A stretch of 64,000 bases of DNA from contig NC_087077.1 in NCBI RefSeq assembly GCF_026151205.1, positions 18,638,975 through 18,702,974 on the forward strand, written 5' to 3'. A program made the translations under genes and the position numbers. The notes below the pieces were generated by a model. It saw only the letters and a list, made by a program, of their open reading frames with translations. It searched no databases and was not told the origin of the DNA. Source of the stretch: Bolinopsis microptera. Its lineage: Eukaryota; Ctenophora; Tentaculata; Lobata; Bolinopsidae. Shown here in pieces: positions 22,538-32,700 of the stretch (positions within the stretch are counted from its first letter, which is position 1; every line of letters begins with the position of its first letter).

Positions 22538-24199
22538 CTTGATGCATGGCATTTATTTCAAGCTGCCATCTCTATTCTCTAAGTCTATGACAGTATTATT
22601 GAAATATTATGATTACCTTATCGAACGTAGTTCGACTGCAAAAATTGAACGGACATAATTTTAAACAAACATTGATTTGAACCAGAACGCTCGAAGGAAT
22701 TTTAAAAGCCTTTAAAAAAGGAACATTTTCTCATTTTTTTGTAACTCACAAGAAATGAACGAGAAAGCTGGAAAAAGTAATGCCATTATGTGATTCAGCC
22801 GAAACGTCATCATTATCATTTACTCGGATGAAAATTTAAATTGACCAAAATTATAAAGTATAGTCAGACCCGAAATTAAAAACTATAGTCAGATCCCAAG
22901 TGAACAGTGCAGCAATGGCTAACTTCCAGGGCTAGGCAGGTGAAAACATAGCTCAAGAAAAAGTGACGAAGATGACTTCAGATGATGCATTTAAATTGAA
23001 TTTGAACAAAGCTCAGGTAAATTTAATAAGTAATTTGACAAAAACAATAGAAACTTGCACAAAAGATACTTTTGTTGTTGCATTGTAAAATGTAGATGGT
23101 GAAAGATTTATTAGTGACGCAATGAGACCAGACCCTTGTTACTGCCGAAGTTAACTTCAGATGACAAATTTAAACGGAACAGCTAATTAGTAAGCTTGGT
23201 TAAACTCCAGTAAATTGACAATAACAAAAGAAACTTGCACAATAATCAACAATTTTCTTGAAAGCTTCTCGTACGTGGTAGTAGTGTGTCTCGAATATAA
23301 ATAGTAATCAACAAACACACAAAGGGTAACATTGTTAGGACTTAGGTCCTATTAGTATTATAATTATTATCACACTTTCGAGCCATATTTGGCAGGAAAG
23401 TAAAATTGATATTACATGCCCCGACAAAATTTGCCTGGCATTGTTCAGAATTTGGCCGCCAAATTTTTTTAAAGGCCTAACTCAAAATTCCACTACAAAA
23501 CTTAAGGTTGAAATGCGATTCTACGTTGATTCTGAAAATTTCATGTAAAAATATTGAAATCCTATTGAGTTCTATTGTTTTGAGCGAAATCAGTTTTTCA
23601 AATATCGCGAACTGAGATATCATGGGCGGTTTTGTTCATTTTTTGCGATTATTTAAACACAGAATCCACAGTTAGTTAGTTACTGAGCTGATAATCATAG
23701 AGAATGTGTAGTATAGACTTACCTTCCATATAAAGTTGGTTTCATTCAAAAATATTGATATTTGACCAATTTATGGGCCAAAATTGATCAAATTTGGTGC
23801 GTATGCCCAAATATGGTCATATGATTTTTGGCTCATAACTCAGTCATTTTTTGGCCAATCTTGATTAAAATTCATATACGAGTTTAGGGGACTACTAGCT
23901 ACAAGTAGAGCACCTAAAATCTGGTTTTTGGGCATGTTCAGGGTATTTGGCTGAATCGGGCCTAATTTGGACCAAATATATGCGTGGCTGCCCCGCGAGC
24001 ACCGTTTGGCGGTTGGGGTCTGGGACCCCCTCAAAAGTTCGGTCACTGGTCCTAGTTTGTTGGTCTCGAAACCAAGTTTCACAAACCCCCCCCCCCCCCC
24101 CCTTAATACAACACAGTATGATGCAAGGGCAGATTTCTCACGGTGTTGGGGGCGTATCCCCTTATCAGTAACACGGGATGTGTCACGTGACAGTAATTC
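22538..24199. other. Intergenic region with a diverged tandem duplication
   Basis: Segments at about 22972–23070 and 23148–23248 are diverged copies sharing ACTTCAGATGA and AGAAACTTGCACAA. A 17-C run sits at 24086–24102. No gene is visible. Part may belong to the 5' end of the following retrotransposon. Confidence 0.45.
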
Positions 24200-24207
24200 G
24201 GGAATCG

Positions 24208-24375
24208 GTCGCGAGGGCGGAAGTCACGAGGGCGGAAGTCGCGAGGGCGGTGGTCTCGAGGACGGAAGACCCAAGGGCGTAGGACTCAAGTGCGGAAGTT
24301 TCCTAAAAGGTTGGACTCGAGGGTGGAGGTCGCGAGGGCGGAGGTCGATCACATGACACAAGGGCGGAAGTTTCC
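24208..24375 (+). repeat. GCGAGGGCGGAAGTC short tandem array at the 5' end of the RLE element
   Basis: Degenerate copies of a 15-bp GCGAGGGCGGAAGTC-like unit, the last ones followed by TTCCTAAAA twice. A TCACGTGA palindrome lies just upstream (about 24183). It precedes the RT start and may act as the element's promoter or 5' UTR repeat. That role is inference. Confidence 0.6.
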
Positions 24376-26980
24376 TAAAATGATCACAATGGAGGTCACA
24401 AAGAGACTTAAACTACCAACAGCAGCAGAGAAGGGAGTATGGAAGGGAATTGATGAAGACCTGATTGTTTTGGTGAACAATGTAGCAGCAGAGGACGTGG
24501 AGTCCCGACTGGAGAAGGTAGAAAAGCTGGTATACAGCTATCTGGAAAGTAGATTCGGTGAAGAGGAAGCGAAGAAACCTCGTGTTCCCCAGAAGGAAAA
24601 GGAGAACAAGGAGACAAAAGTTATTCGCTTGGCCAAGAGAGAGGCTAAGAGAAACAAGAAAGATGCTAGGAGAAGCAATGATCAGAATATGTTGGCTCAA
24701 GCTAAGACTGAGTACCTGAGACTCGTGCGCTTACACAACAAAAGCCGTCGTAATGAGCTCAGGAAGAAGAAGAACAAGGAGAGCAAAAAGGAACAGTCAC
24801 AGTTTAAACAAAACCCATTTCAATTTGGAAGGAAACTGCTTGACGGGGATAAGAAGAACAAACCCCCTAATTTCTCCAAGGAAGTGGCTGACAGATTCTT
24901 TAAGAATGAGTACTGTGATAAGGAGAGAAGTGCTCTATATGTAAAGCTTAAAGGACTGCCCGATGCCCCAGTACCAAAGACTGCATTTGAGATGGAGAGA
25001 TTGGACTGGGATGAGTTTCAAACGAAGCTGAAAAGCCGTAGAAATAAATCATCACCTGGTCCGAATGGAGTCCCATATCTGGTATATAAGAGATGTCCCA
25101 GAATGGCGAAAGCAGTATTCAAATTGCTGGATTCTCTATGGGAAAGCCAGAGAGTCCCGCTGCAATGGCGAGTAGGTGAAGCCATTCTGATAGCAAAAAC
25201 TGAGGATTTAGATGACCCTAGTAAGTTCAGAAACATCACTAAAACAAACACTAGTGGGAAGTTGCAGATGGGATTACTAGCGGACAGAATGCTAGAGTAT
25301 ATGGTCAGTAATAGCTACATAGACACGTCTATCCAGAAAGGATTCCTGCGTAAGACACCAGGTTGCCTCGAGCATACTCAGGCTCTGATGGAAGAGTTGA
25401 AGGATGCCAAATCTAATAGACGACAGATCTTTGCAGTTTGGGTGGACCTAATGAACGCCTACGGCCGGGTTCCCCACAACTTGATAATATATGCTCTAAG
25501 ACATTATAAGTTCCCAAACTGGCTCATAGAATATATGTTTAAGCACTATGATGAGCTGATTGTGAGAGTGGTGACAAAGAACTGGAAAACAAACTGGTTC
25601 TTTTATATGTTAGGTCTTTTTCAGGGCGACCCTCTATCGGTTGTACTGTTCTTAATAGTTTTCAACCTACTATTGGATCTCCTGAAAAATCAAAGCGACT
25701 TGGGTTACAAGCCGTCTTTTAGTTCTAGCAGCACGTCAAGTCGTGCTTTTGCTGACGACCTAACTCTGATGTCTCCCAGGCTGGAAAAGATGAAGAAGCT
25801 TATAGATGTGATGGAAAGATTTCTTACTTGGTCAAGGAAAATGAAAGCCAAGCCGAGTAAATGCGTATCCCTGGGGATGAAGGTTATAGATGGAAGGTAT
25901 GTGTCCTATGACCCTGAAATTTTCATAGATGGAGCTCAAATCCAGTTTATTGGAAATACACCGATGAAGTTTCTTGGCCATTGGATATATGTGGATCTGG
26001 GCCTCAAAGATACCAAGAAGCTGATAGAAGACAAACTGATTACACTGTTTCAGGCAGTGGACGGATCAGGCCTTAATGGAGTGATGAAATGCTGGATTTA
26101 CAACAACCTCCTAACCAGCAAGCTCTCCTGGGACCTGATGATCTACAATCTCCCGGTTAGTTTTGTCAAAGATCTTGAAGCAATATGTACGAAGTATCTG
26201 AAGAAATGGCTAGGTGTAACAAAGACAATTACTGTCAGTGTGCTTTACAGAAATAAGGATTGCTTTGGATTGAATCTTAAAAGGCTATCGGACTTATACA
26301 AGTTCCTTCAGGTGTCCAAAGGTTACTCTCTAAAGAACAGCAAGGATCCTAAAGTTAAGGAGGTCTACGAGCACAGGGCCAAGAAACAAGAAGGGAGCAG
26401 TCGGTGGGGTTACACTAATGAGCTGAGTGCTAGAGAAAGAGATCTCTACTTCAGAGAGTTAGTAGGGGTAACAGTGCAAGGCAGGATGGGCTTGGGATCC
26501 AAGAGGAGTGTAGCCAGTGAAAAGGAAAAACTGAAAGAACTGGTATCCCACATCTCAGAGCAGGATATCCTGTTGACACTGGTAGACAAGGGAGTTCAAG
26601 GACAATTCTTAACATGGGAAAACACCATGCAGCTAGACCTAGGTTGGAACAACCTTATTTACAACTACAAGATGAGCCCTGCTCTTCTTAAGTTCCACCT
26701 CAATGCAACCCATGACGTTGCAAATACTCCAGCAAACATGAGCCTGTGGAACTATGCTGACACAGGACACTGTCCACTTTGCGGATGGAGACACTGCAAC
26801 ATTAAGCACATTGTGGTAGCTTGCAACTTCTCGCTGAACAACAAACGATACAATTGGAGGCATGACAACGTGCTGCGGGTCATTGCGAAATCCCTACTGG
26901 ATCAAATCGAGAAGTTCAACAACAAAGATTTTAAACTTGAAGTTCAGGACTGGACATATAACAGGCTTCAAGTCATCTAG
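24353..26980 (+). CDS. Reverse transcriptase with zinc knuckle (RLE retrotransposon)
   Basis: It drives target-primed reverse transcription. There are about 875 residues from the ATG at 24353 (a second ATG is at 24389). The N-terminus is basic and charged. RT blocks are KSSPGPNGVPY, then QKGFLRKTPGCLEHTQAL, WVDLMNAYG (first catalytic Asp), GLFQGDPLSVVLF, and the FADD catalytic pair at 25748–25759. The thumb region contains KKWLGVTKTITVSVLY, typical of HERO-like elements. Near the end is CPLCGWRHCNIKHIVVAC, a CCHC-like knuckle. The frame ends in TAG about 120 nt before the natural junction with the endonuclease. Catalytic residues are intact. Confidence 0.85.
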   Translation: MTQGRKFPKMITMEVTKRLKLPTAAEKGVWKGIDEDLIVLVNNVAAEDVESRLEKVEKLVYSYLESRFGEEEAKKPRVPQKEKENKETKVIRLAKREAKRNKKDARRSNDQNMLAQAKTEYLRLVRLHNKSRRNELRKKKNKESKKEQSQFKQNPFQFGRKLLDGDKKNKPPNFSKEVADRFFKNEYCDKERSALYVKLKGLPDAPVPKTAFEMERLDWDEFQTKLKSRRNKSSPGPNGVPYLVYKRCPRMAKAVFKLLDSLWESQRVPLQWRVGEAILIAKTEDLDDPSKFRNITKTNTSGKLQMGLLADRMLEYMVSNSYIDTSIQKGFLRKTPGCLEHTQALMEELKDAKSNRRQIFAVWVDLMNAYGRVPHNLIIYALRHYKFPNWLIEYMFKHYDELIVRVVTKNWKTNWFFYMLGLFQGDPLSVVLFLIVFNLLLDLLKNQSDLGYKPSFSSSSTSSRAFADDLTLMSPRLEKMKKLIDVMERFLTWSRKMKAKPSKCVSLGMKVIDGRYVSYDPEIFIDGAQIQFIGNTPMKFLGHWIYVDLGLKDTKKLIEDKLITLFQAVDGSGLNGVMKCWIYNNLLTSKLSWDLMIYNLPVSFVKDLEAICTKYLKKWLGVTKTITVSVLYRNKDCFGLNLKRLSDLYKFLQVSKGYSLKNSKDPKVKEVYEHRAKKQEGSSRWGYTNELSARERDLYFRELVGVTVQGRMGLGSKRSVASEKEKLKELVSHISEQDILLTLVDKGVQGQFLTWENTMQLDLGWNNLIYNYKMSPALLKFHLNATHDVANTPANMSLWNYADTGHCPLCGWRHCNIKHIVVACNFSLNNKRYNWRHDNVLRVIAKSLLDQIEKFNNKDFKLEVQDWTYNRLQVI

Positions 26981-27008
26981 CAGCTGTTACCAAAAACCGA
27001 AGACGAAG

Positions 27009-27500
27009 ATGAAAAGAGAGAGCCCTTTTGAGAAAGACCAAGATTGGCAGATTATCTGGGACGAAGATGACCTCCCAGCACAGTTCCCCCAGCACATCTA
27101 CGGAACTGCAGAACGTCCCGATATTGTAGTCTGGTCTGATAAAGGAAAGGTGGTCATATTAGTAGAGTTGACAGTTGGTGACGAGAGTAACTTTAGTGAC
27201 CAAGTAGAACGTAAACAAGCACGTTACAACAGAGAGCTTATTCCTGGGCTGCATGGCAGTGGGTGGAAAGCTCAGCTTTTTACGCTAGAGGTTGGGTGTA
27301 GAGGCTTCTGGCATCATACCTTACCAGCCCTACTAAACTACTTTGGTGTTACAAAGAGAGTAAAGAAAGCAGTGTTCCAAGAGGCGGCTTTGGTTGCTCT
27401 CAGATGTTCCTATGCAATCTGGTTAGCAAGAGAAAACAAGAAGTGGAGTCCCTGCTACAACATCGCACAAAGACCCACTGTTCTACCATCAACTGAGTGA
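27009..27500 (+). pseudogene. Restriction-like endonuclease domain of the same element, out of frame
   Basis: It encodes FPQHIYGTAERPDIVVWS followed by VILVELTV, WKAQLFTLEVGCRGF and a C-terminal helical tail. This is the PD…E…K/EVGCRG pattern of the endonuclease that nicks target DNA in R2-group elements. In intact relatives it is fused to the RT. Here it lies in another frame, so a small indel near 26940–27010 has broken the polyprotein. The ATG at 27009 is only the first in frame and need not be used. Confidence 0.75.
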
Positions 27501-27680
27501 GCTGAGTGTTGGGCCCTTAAAACATTGTTTAAAGCCACACCTGGAATCTCAAGTACCAGGATCAGTGATGGAAGCTAAGCAGATACATAGATGGAGTTGC
27601 TATCGAAAGATATAGAACTCAGGTATCCAACATCGTACCTTGATTATATTGTAGTATTTTCTCACAATAACGTAGACATT

Positions 27681-27932
27681 TCACATAGCACTCTTCAGCA
27701 AATCAAGATACGTTAAAACATCATCCTCGTACAAATGGTAGTTCTCGATGATGCTGATGATTCTCCTATCCTTGTCACTATTGGCCTTCTTCCTTTTAGG
27801 CGGCTGCTCTCCAAGCGAATTGGCTAAGATCTTCTTATCTGTTGAGGCGTGCTCCATCTGGACTGCTGCGATGAAGTTGAAGATGGTAGGGTTGGCGTGT
27901 CCAACGAGAGCAGAGCAAGTTTTTCGTTTCAC
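27681..27932 (-). pseudogene. C-terminal fragment of a FLYWCH/MULE-type transposase, inverted
   Basis: About 83 residues on the minus strand: ALVGHANPTIFNFIAAVQ, then QPPKRKKANSDKDRRI and a YHLYEDDVLTYLDLL ending. These match the usual C-terminus of animal MULE-domain transposases that carry an N-terminal FLYWCH finger. The rest of the protein is not upstream of it on this strand. Instead, the N-terminal part lies on the opposite strand at 28292. Confidence 0.6.
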
Positions 27933-27937
27933 AGTTT

Positions 27938-28178
27938 AATCTCTTCGTGTGGAAACAGTTGATCAGATCCCAGGATATTATCGCTCGTGACGTTGTGATG
28001 TCCCCACATACCGTTGTGCGATGTGAGATCATGCTCTCGTTTAAACACAAAAGCACCCATGGTGATTTATGACGTGAGTCGAAGTTATGTGTCATGTGAC
28101 TCGATTCGATAGTTTGAGTCACATGACACAAGGGCTCGAGCTCTGGGATCTGATCAACTGTTTCCACTCGAAGAGATT
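27938..28178. repeat. Nested inverted repeats between the two transposase fragments
   Basis: The outer arms, 27938–27971 and 28145–28178, are 34 bp with one mismatch, built around GATCAACTGTTTCCAC. The inner arms, 28088–28102 and 28116–28130 (TGTGTCATGTGACTC), are perfect over 15 bp. CACATGACACAAGGGC at about 28119–28135 also occurs at about 24349–24364 in the neighbouring element's 5' region. Confidence 0.75.
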
Positions 28179-28212
28179 GCACTAAGAAACGTAGACGACT
28201 CAAAAAACAACT

Positions 28213-28222
28213 AGTATATAAG
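28213..28222 (+). promoter_or_regulatory. TATA box of the FLYWCH/MULE fragment
   Basis: AGTATATAAG lies about 70 nt before an ATG in good context (ACAACCATG, 28292). It is placed as expected for a core promoter of the transposon gene. Function is inferred from position only. Confidence 0.4.
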
Positions 28223-28291
28223 ACTGATGTTAGGAATAGAAGTATCTTATTACTTAGTTCCACCTACACCTCAACTACTACAATTACAACC

Positions 28292-28620
28292 ATGTTCGAT
28301 AAAGATACAGTAAAGATAATCAGAGGAAGGACTCCCACCAGTAAGAATCTCCTACACGGTGGTTTCCGCTACTCTAAGGATGGAAAGCTTACCACTGATG
28401 GACGCCAAGCCTGGAGATGTGTGAGGAAGAAAGACAGTTGCCGTGGTCGTCTGTATACCGAATCATGGTGGACTTTGAGCTTGCCCTGAGGAACGCCTAT
28501 ACATCGTCTACATTCCAGTCGTCCCAAGTGGACGGGTGCTTTTTTCACCTCTGCCAGGCTGTCATGAGAGCTGTCGGAGGCTTGGCTACAAGGAGGAGTA
28601 CGAAAAATGGTAGGTACTCG
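28292..28620 (+). pseudogene. FLYWCH zinc finger joined to a MULE transposase fragment, internally deleted
   Basis: The first frame, from ATG 28292, gives a FLYWCH-type finger (GGFRYSKDG…AWRCVRKKDSCRGRLYT). It lacks the closing His pair. A junction at about 28455–28470 then shifts to a MULE core segment in another frame: MVDFELALRNAY, then DGCFFHLCQAVMRAV. A further shift gives LGYKEEYEKW. Several hundred residues between finger and core are missing. This is a broken DNA-transposon gene. Confidence 0.6.
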
Positions 28621-28623
28621 TGA

Positions 28624-29768
28624 CCACCGCGTACGAGTCACCAGAACCAATCATCTTCACAGATGCCCGGCGTGTGCCAACGTATTCAGTGTACTGAGAC
28701 CCTGAGGCGTTGTGCGACCCGCTGTTGTCTCTTACTCTGATCTTGTAATATGGGCCCCATTTGAAAGTTGATTGTTTGTTGCCGTGTTGAGTGGTACAAT
28801 AACATTTAACACTAACAGCTGTATGGAAATATATAATAATGCATTTGATTGGCATTGTATTATAAATATCATTTTTTGAACATTTAAAATATAATTTGGA
28901 ACATTACAGTAACGTTATTCAAATCTCAAACAGAAAAAAGTATATTTCAAAGCTTTGTGTTTTGATCATATGATTATGGGTGAATAGTGATTTTGATTGC
29001 ATAAATTTGATTGGGCAGTGATGGTGAGTGAGAAGATGATGGGAGTGCCAGCCAGTAACTCTGTCAAATGAACAGCCCACTGAGGAGTGGGTGAGCGCAA
29101 GCGCGAGAACGGCAGAGAGGGTAGCATAAAACGGAATACACGGCCACAGAAAAGACACAGAAACTAAACCGTGCGCGGTAAGTTAGCCAGTGTCTGAGAG
29201 CTAGTGTTGCCCGGCAGGAGGCATCCAAAAGAGGTGCCGTGGTGAACTGTCGAGGCTAAGTTCGAATGCAAGGCGAAGCAACTCAAACTGATGATGAAGA
29301 GGTAGACTGAACGGGAAGTGAAGAAAAAGGGAAAGGAAGGATCCAGCTGAGGTCTGGCTCATGTCAGGAAGTGATGAAAAGCTCACAGACAAAATCATCC
29401 GTGGCTGTCTACCCCGTACGTAGGCAGTGTCCGAGATTTCAGGCATCAGGATACACTGAAACAGTGCAGAGCTGATTACGACCAGGGTCCTCGCGGATAC
29501 CCCGCCTCGGAGGTCGAGCCTATGCCCTGCTTTCGATACTTATGTCTACTGGTGGAACCTTCATATTTTCTCTACTAGCAGTCACTGTAACCCTATCACT
29601 CGGAAGGCCCCACAGCTCCTACATGGACGCACGGCCGGGAGCCCATGTAGGGATAAAAGTGAACGCAAGCCTTCCATCACATCCATCACAGATTCAAAGC
29701 TGGGAGGAAAAAAGGGAGGAGAGGAAAAAAGAAAAAAGAATACAAAAAAAGAAAACTGAGAAAGGAAA
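28624..29768. other. No clear gene; likely 3' UTR of the minus-strand LINE plus unidentified sequence
   Basis: Nothing was firmly recognised. Directly downstream (minus sense) of the LINE ORF2 stop the sequence is purine/pyrimidine-biased, then moderately GC-rich to about 29200, which may be the LINE 3' UTR. A minus-strand frame at about 28600–28850 looks mildly protein-like but has no supporting start or splice evidence. Confidence 0.4.
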
Positions 29769-32700
29769 CTAATTATCTGCTTTCAGACTGTCTTTGAAGT
29801 TGAGGGTTAGTCTGTAGATCTTGTTAATGGTGCTGGTTGAGAGTTTGATCAAACTTACGTCCTCATCACTGGGAGTATCCTTGCAATCAGACTGCGACAT
29901 GAATGTGGAGGCAAGATTGAAGCTACCATTACCAACATTGTTGAGTAGGTTTCCACTGAGATTTTGAAATTTGTCCCTAGGACCCTTCCCTAGGGGGCAG
30001 AAATGGAGCATATGATTCTCGTCCTCGATGAATAGCTGGTTGTTGTTAAGCTCGCAATAGTTGCAGGTCCTTTCATCAATTGGAGTTTGGTCATATCTCC
30101 CCCTTTCAATTCTAAGGTGATGCGAACTGGACCGAATCTGTGTGGTTGCCCTTCTGTCCTGAAAAGACCTAGCATAGGTTAGATATGGCTCCCATGCAAA
30201 TTCTGTTTTGACTTCACTGTAGAATGATAGCTTTCTAGAATCTTTCACAAGAGAACCCCAGGAATCGCGGAACTGTTTTTTCAGGTTCTCTGTGATTAAA
30301 TCAGGGCTGCAGGAGTCTGCGAGTGAGGTTGCGTTCAACAGCGACGATGAATTCCTTTCAAGAAGGTCGATGTTGTTGAATGATTTGATGATTGATTCGA
30401 TGCCTACAAACCATGACAATTTGAGGTTAATCTGCTCAGTCATTGCAGCTTTGACTAGTTGTGTAGAGGGGAGGCTCATAACTCTTTTGAAATATTTAGT
30501 ACTCAGTTTCAACATTTCAATAATGATTGGGTATGAGCCAGTTTCTCCCCAGGCTGTAGCATTGACTGCCCTTCTGTTTATACCAAGAAGGTATTTTAGG
30601 TGTCGTAGATGCACTTGCTCAAGTTGCTGTTTAGCGATGTGAGAGACCGCATGATCAAGATTGTGAAACTTGCTGAAGCTAGAGAGGACCTTATTGACGG
30701 TGGGTAGAACCGGGGCCCAAACTTGACAGCCGTAAAGTAGAATTGGCTTAACAAGGGTGTTAAATAATTTGTTAAGGCAGGATGCATCAACGAATCTCCG
30801 GTCTATAGTGCTTCTCAAGCTGAAGTAAGCTCCAAGTCCTTTACGGTATAGAGAGTCAGTTGCTTGCCGAAATTTCCCTGTGCTGCTTATAATAATCCCA
30901 AGATAGCAGTAGCTGGAGACCATCTCGATATCTCTTTCGTGAATGGAAGGACGCCAATTTGGAATGTCTGGTCCTTTGCCATTGAAGACCATGAATTTGG
31001 TTTTGGAGATATTGATTTCCAGACCCCATTCGTTACAGTAGTCCCCAATAATCGTAAGCAACTTTTGGAGAGACTCAGGATCTAGGCCGAGGATTACTAG
31101 ATCATCAGCCCACGCTAGGTGAGTCACTGAAAGTCCAGCGAGTGTCGGACAGTTCGCAGTAGCTTCGTTAAGGAGGTCAGAAAGCTTTTTAAAGTAAACT
31201 TTGAAAAACTCAGGGCTAAGTGGGTGTCCTTGTTCAGTTCCTTTAAGGATCTTGAATGCTTCACTTATTTTACCATTCATCTTGATATGACCCTCTGATT
31301 TGCTGTACATGTCTTTGATGATGTCGTAGTAGCCACCATTGACACCATAGCAGGCTAGTTTGAACATGAGAGCTTGTCTGCAGACTAGATCGAAAGCTTT
31401 GCGAAGATCAATGAACACTGCATATATTTTACTTTTGACTTTCTTGTATTTTTCTATGGTGGACATCAGCGTAAATATATGGTCATTGCATTGACTTCCT
31501 TTGGTAAAGCCTGCTTGGTTGGGTGGATCAGGATGTGAGATTTGGCGGTGATTAACGAGCCGAGATAGCAGCATCGTAGAGAGCAGTTTTCCGATACAGC
31601 TACAGACTGCTATTGCTCTATAGTTGTCAGGGTTCCTGATGCACCCTTTTTTGTGAATCGGTGTGATCACACTTTTGCTCCAGAGGTAGACTCCTGTCTC
31701 CAGGCACAAATTGAAGAGTTTGAGGAGGAGCGACTTCATATTCATGCTCAGACCCCGGAGCATTTCGTTGCTGACGTGGTCAAAAGAAGATGCTTTGCCC
31801 GATTTGAGTTCGCCTAGCGCAGCGTTCAGCTCATCCGATGTAAATGGGCTGTTCAGTGACTCATTAGGGGCAGATCCCTCGGATAGGGCGTTGGCTTCTT
31901 CGAGGAGAGCTCTTTTAGTGAGAGTGTCTACGGTTGGATGATTGTCAGAATATAGCTCAGAGTAGAACTGATGGAAAGAGTTGAGTTGCTCCGTTTCAGT
32001 TTGGACTTCTTCCTTCTTGTAGTTCTTAAGCTTCTTGAAATCTCTCCAGGATATAGTTTTACCGTTTTTAATCTTCTTGTTAAGACTATTGAAGAAGTCA
32101 TCCCTTTTCTTATTGACAATCTTTCGATATCCTTTAGAGTTGGCACGATGCCGTGTTTTGATTCTCTGGTTATCAGGATTATTGTCGACAATTTTTATTG
32201 ACCGTTTGAAAAGGCGTCGTGCAGTGTGACACTTGCCGTCAAACCATGAGGCGAACTTAGGCTTTGGATTCTTAGTTTGTTTAGAGATATCGAACTCTTT
32301 TTTAGCGACATCGTTTATGAGTTCTGTAATCTGCCTATTCAGTGCTTCAACTGCCTCATGGGTTTTTGGAGTGGATTCGACATCTTTGGTCAGTTGGGAG
32401 ATTCTTTGAATGAACTCAGGCTGTTCAAATGATTTTGTGAAGTTGGCTAAACCCTCTTCTGTGATCTTGTATCGAAAGGGAGCTTCCTCGTAGATACTGG
32501 TGGGAGCTTGACTATTCCTTTGAGGGGCCCTTTGTCTATGCCAAAGGCTGAGTAAGATTGGATTGTGATCGGAGAACAGAGTGTGCTCACCCACTGAGAG
32601 GCTCTTGACACGGTGAAGAAAGGATGTTGATGCAATGAAGTAGTCCACTACGCTGTTTCCGTTCCACTTGTAGCATGTGTATTTTCCAGCAGAGTCACCG

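Larger units (their letters stand above)
24200..27650 (+). mobile_element. Non-LTR retrotransposon of the restriction-like-endonuclease (R2/HERO/NeSL) group, frameshifted
   Basis: The order is a 5' GC-rich short tandem array, a reverse transcriptase with a C-terminal zinc knuckle, then a PD-(D/E)XK-type restriction-like endonuclease. This order is characteristic of RLE LINEs, and the wording of the RT resembles HERO most. The RT frame ends at 26980, and the endonuclease resumes in a different frame, so this copy is probably inactive. The 3' end is not sharply defined; 27500–27650 looks like 3' UTR. Confidence 0.8.

Noticed and set aside
28586-28855. Minus-strand frame with a mildly domain-like sequence (YYKIRVRDNSG)
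   Set aside because: No start, splice support or clear family. It overlaps the opposite-strand transposase fragment.
29542-29772. Plus-strand frame with a signal-peptide-like start
   Set aside because: It runs into a lysine/glutamate low-complexity end produced by the antisense of the LINE 3' region. No support as a gene.
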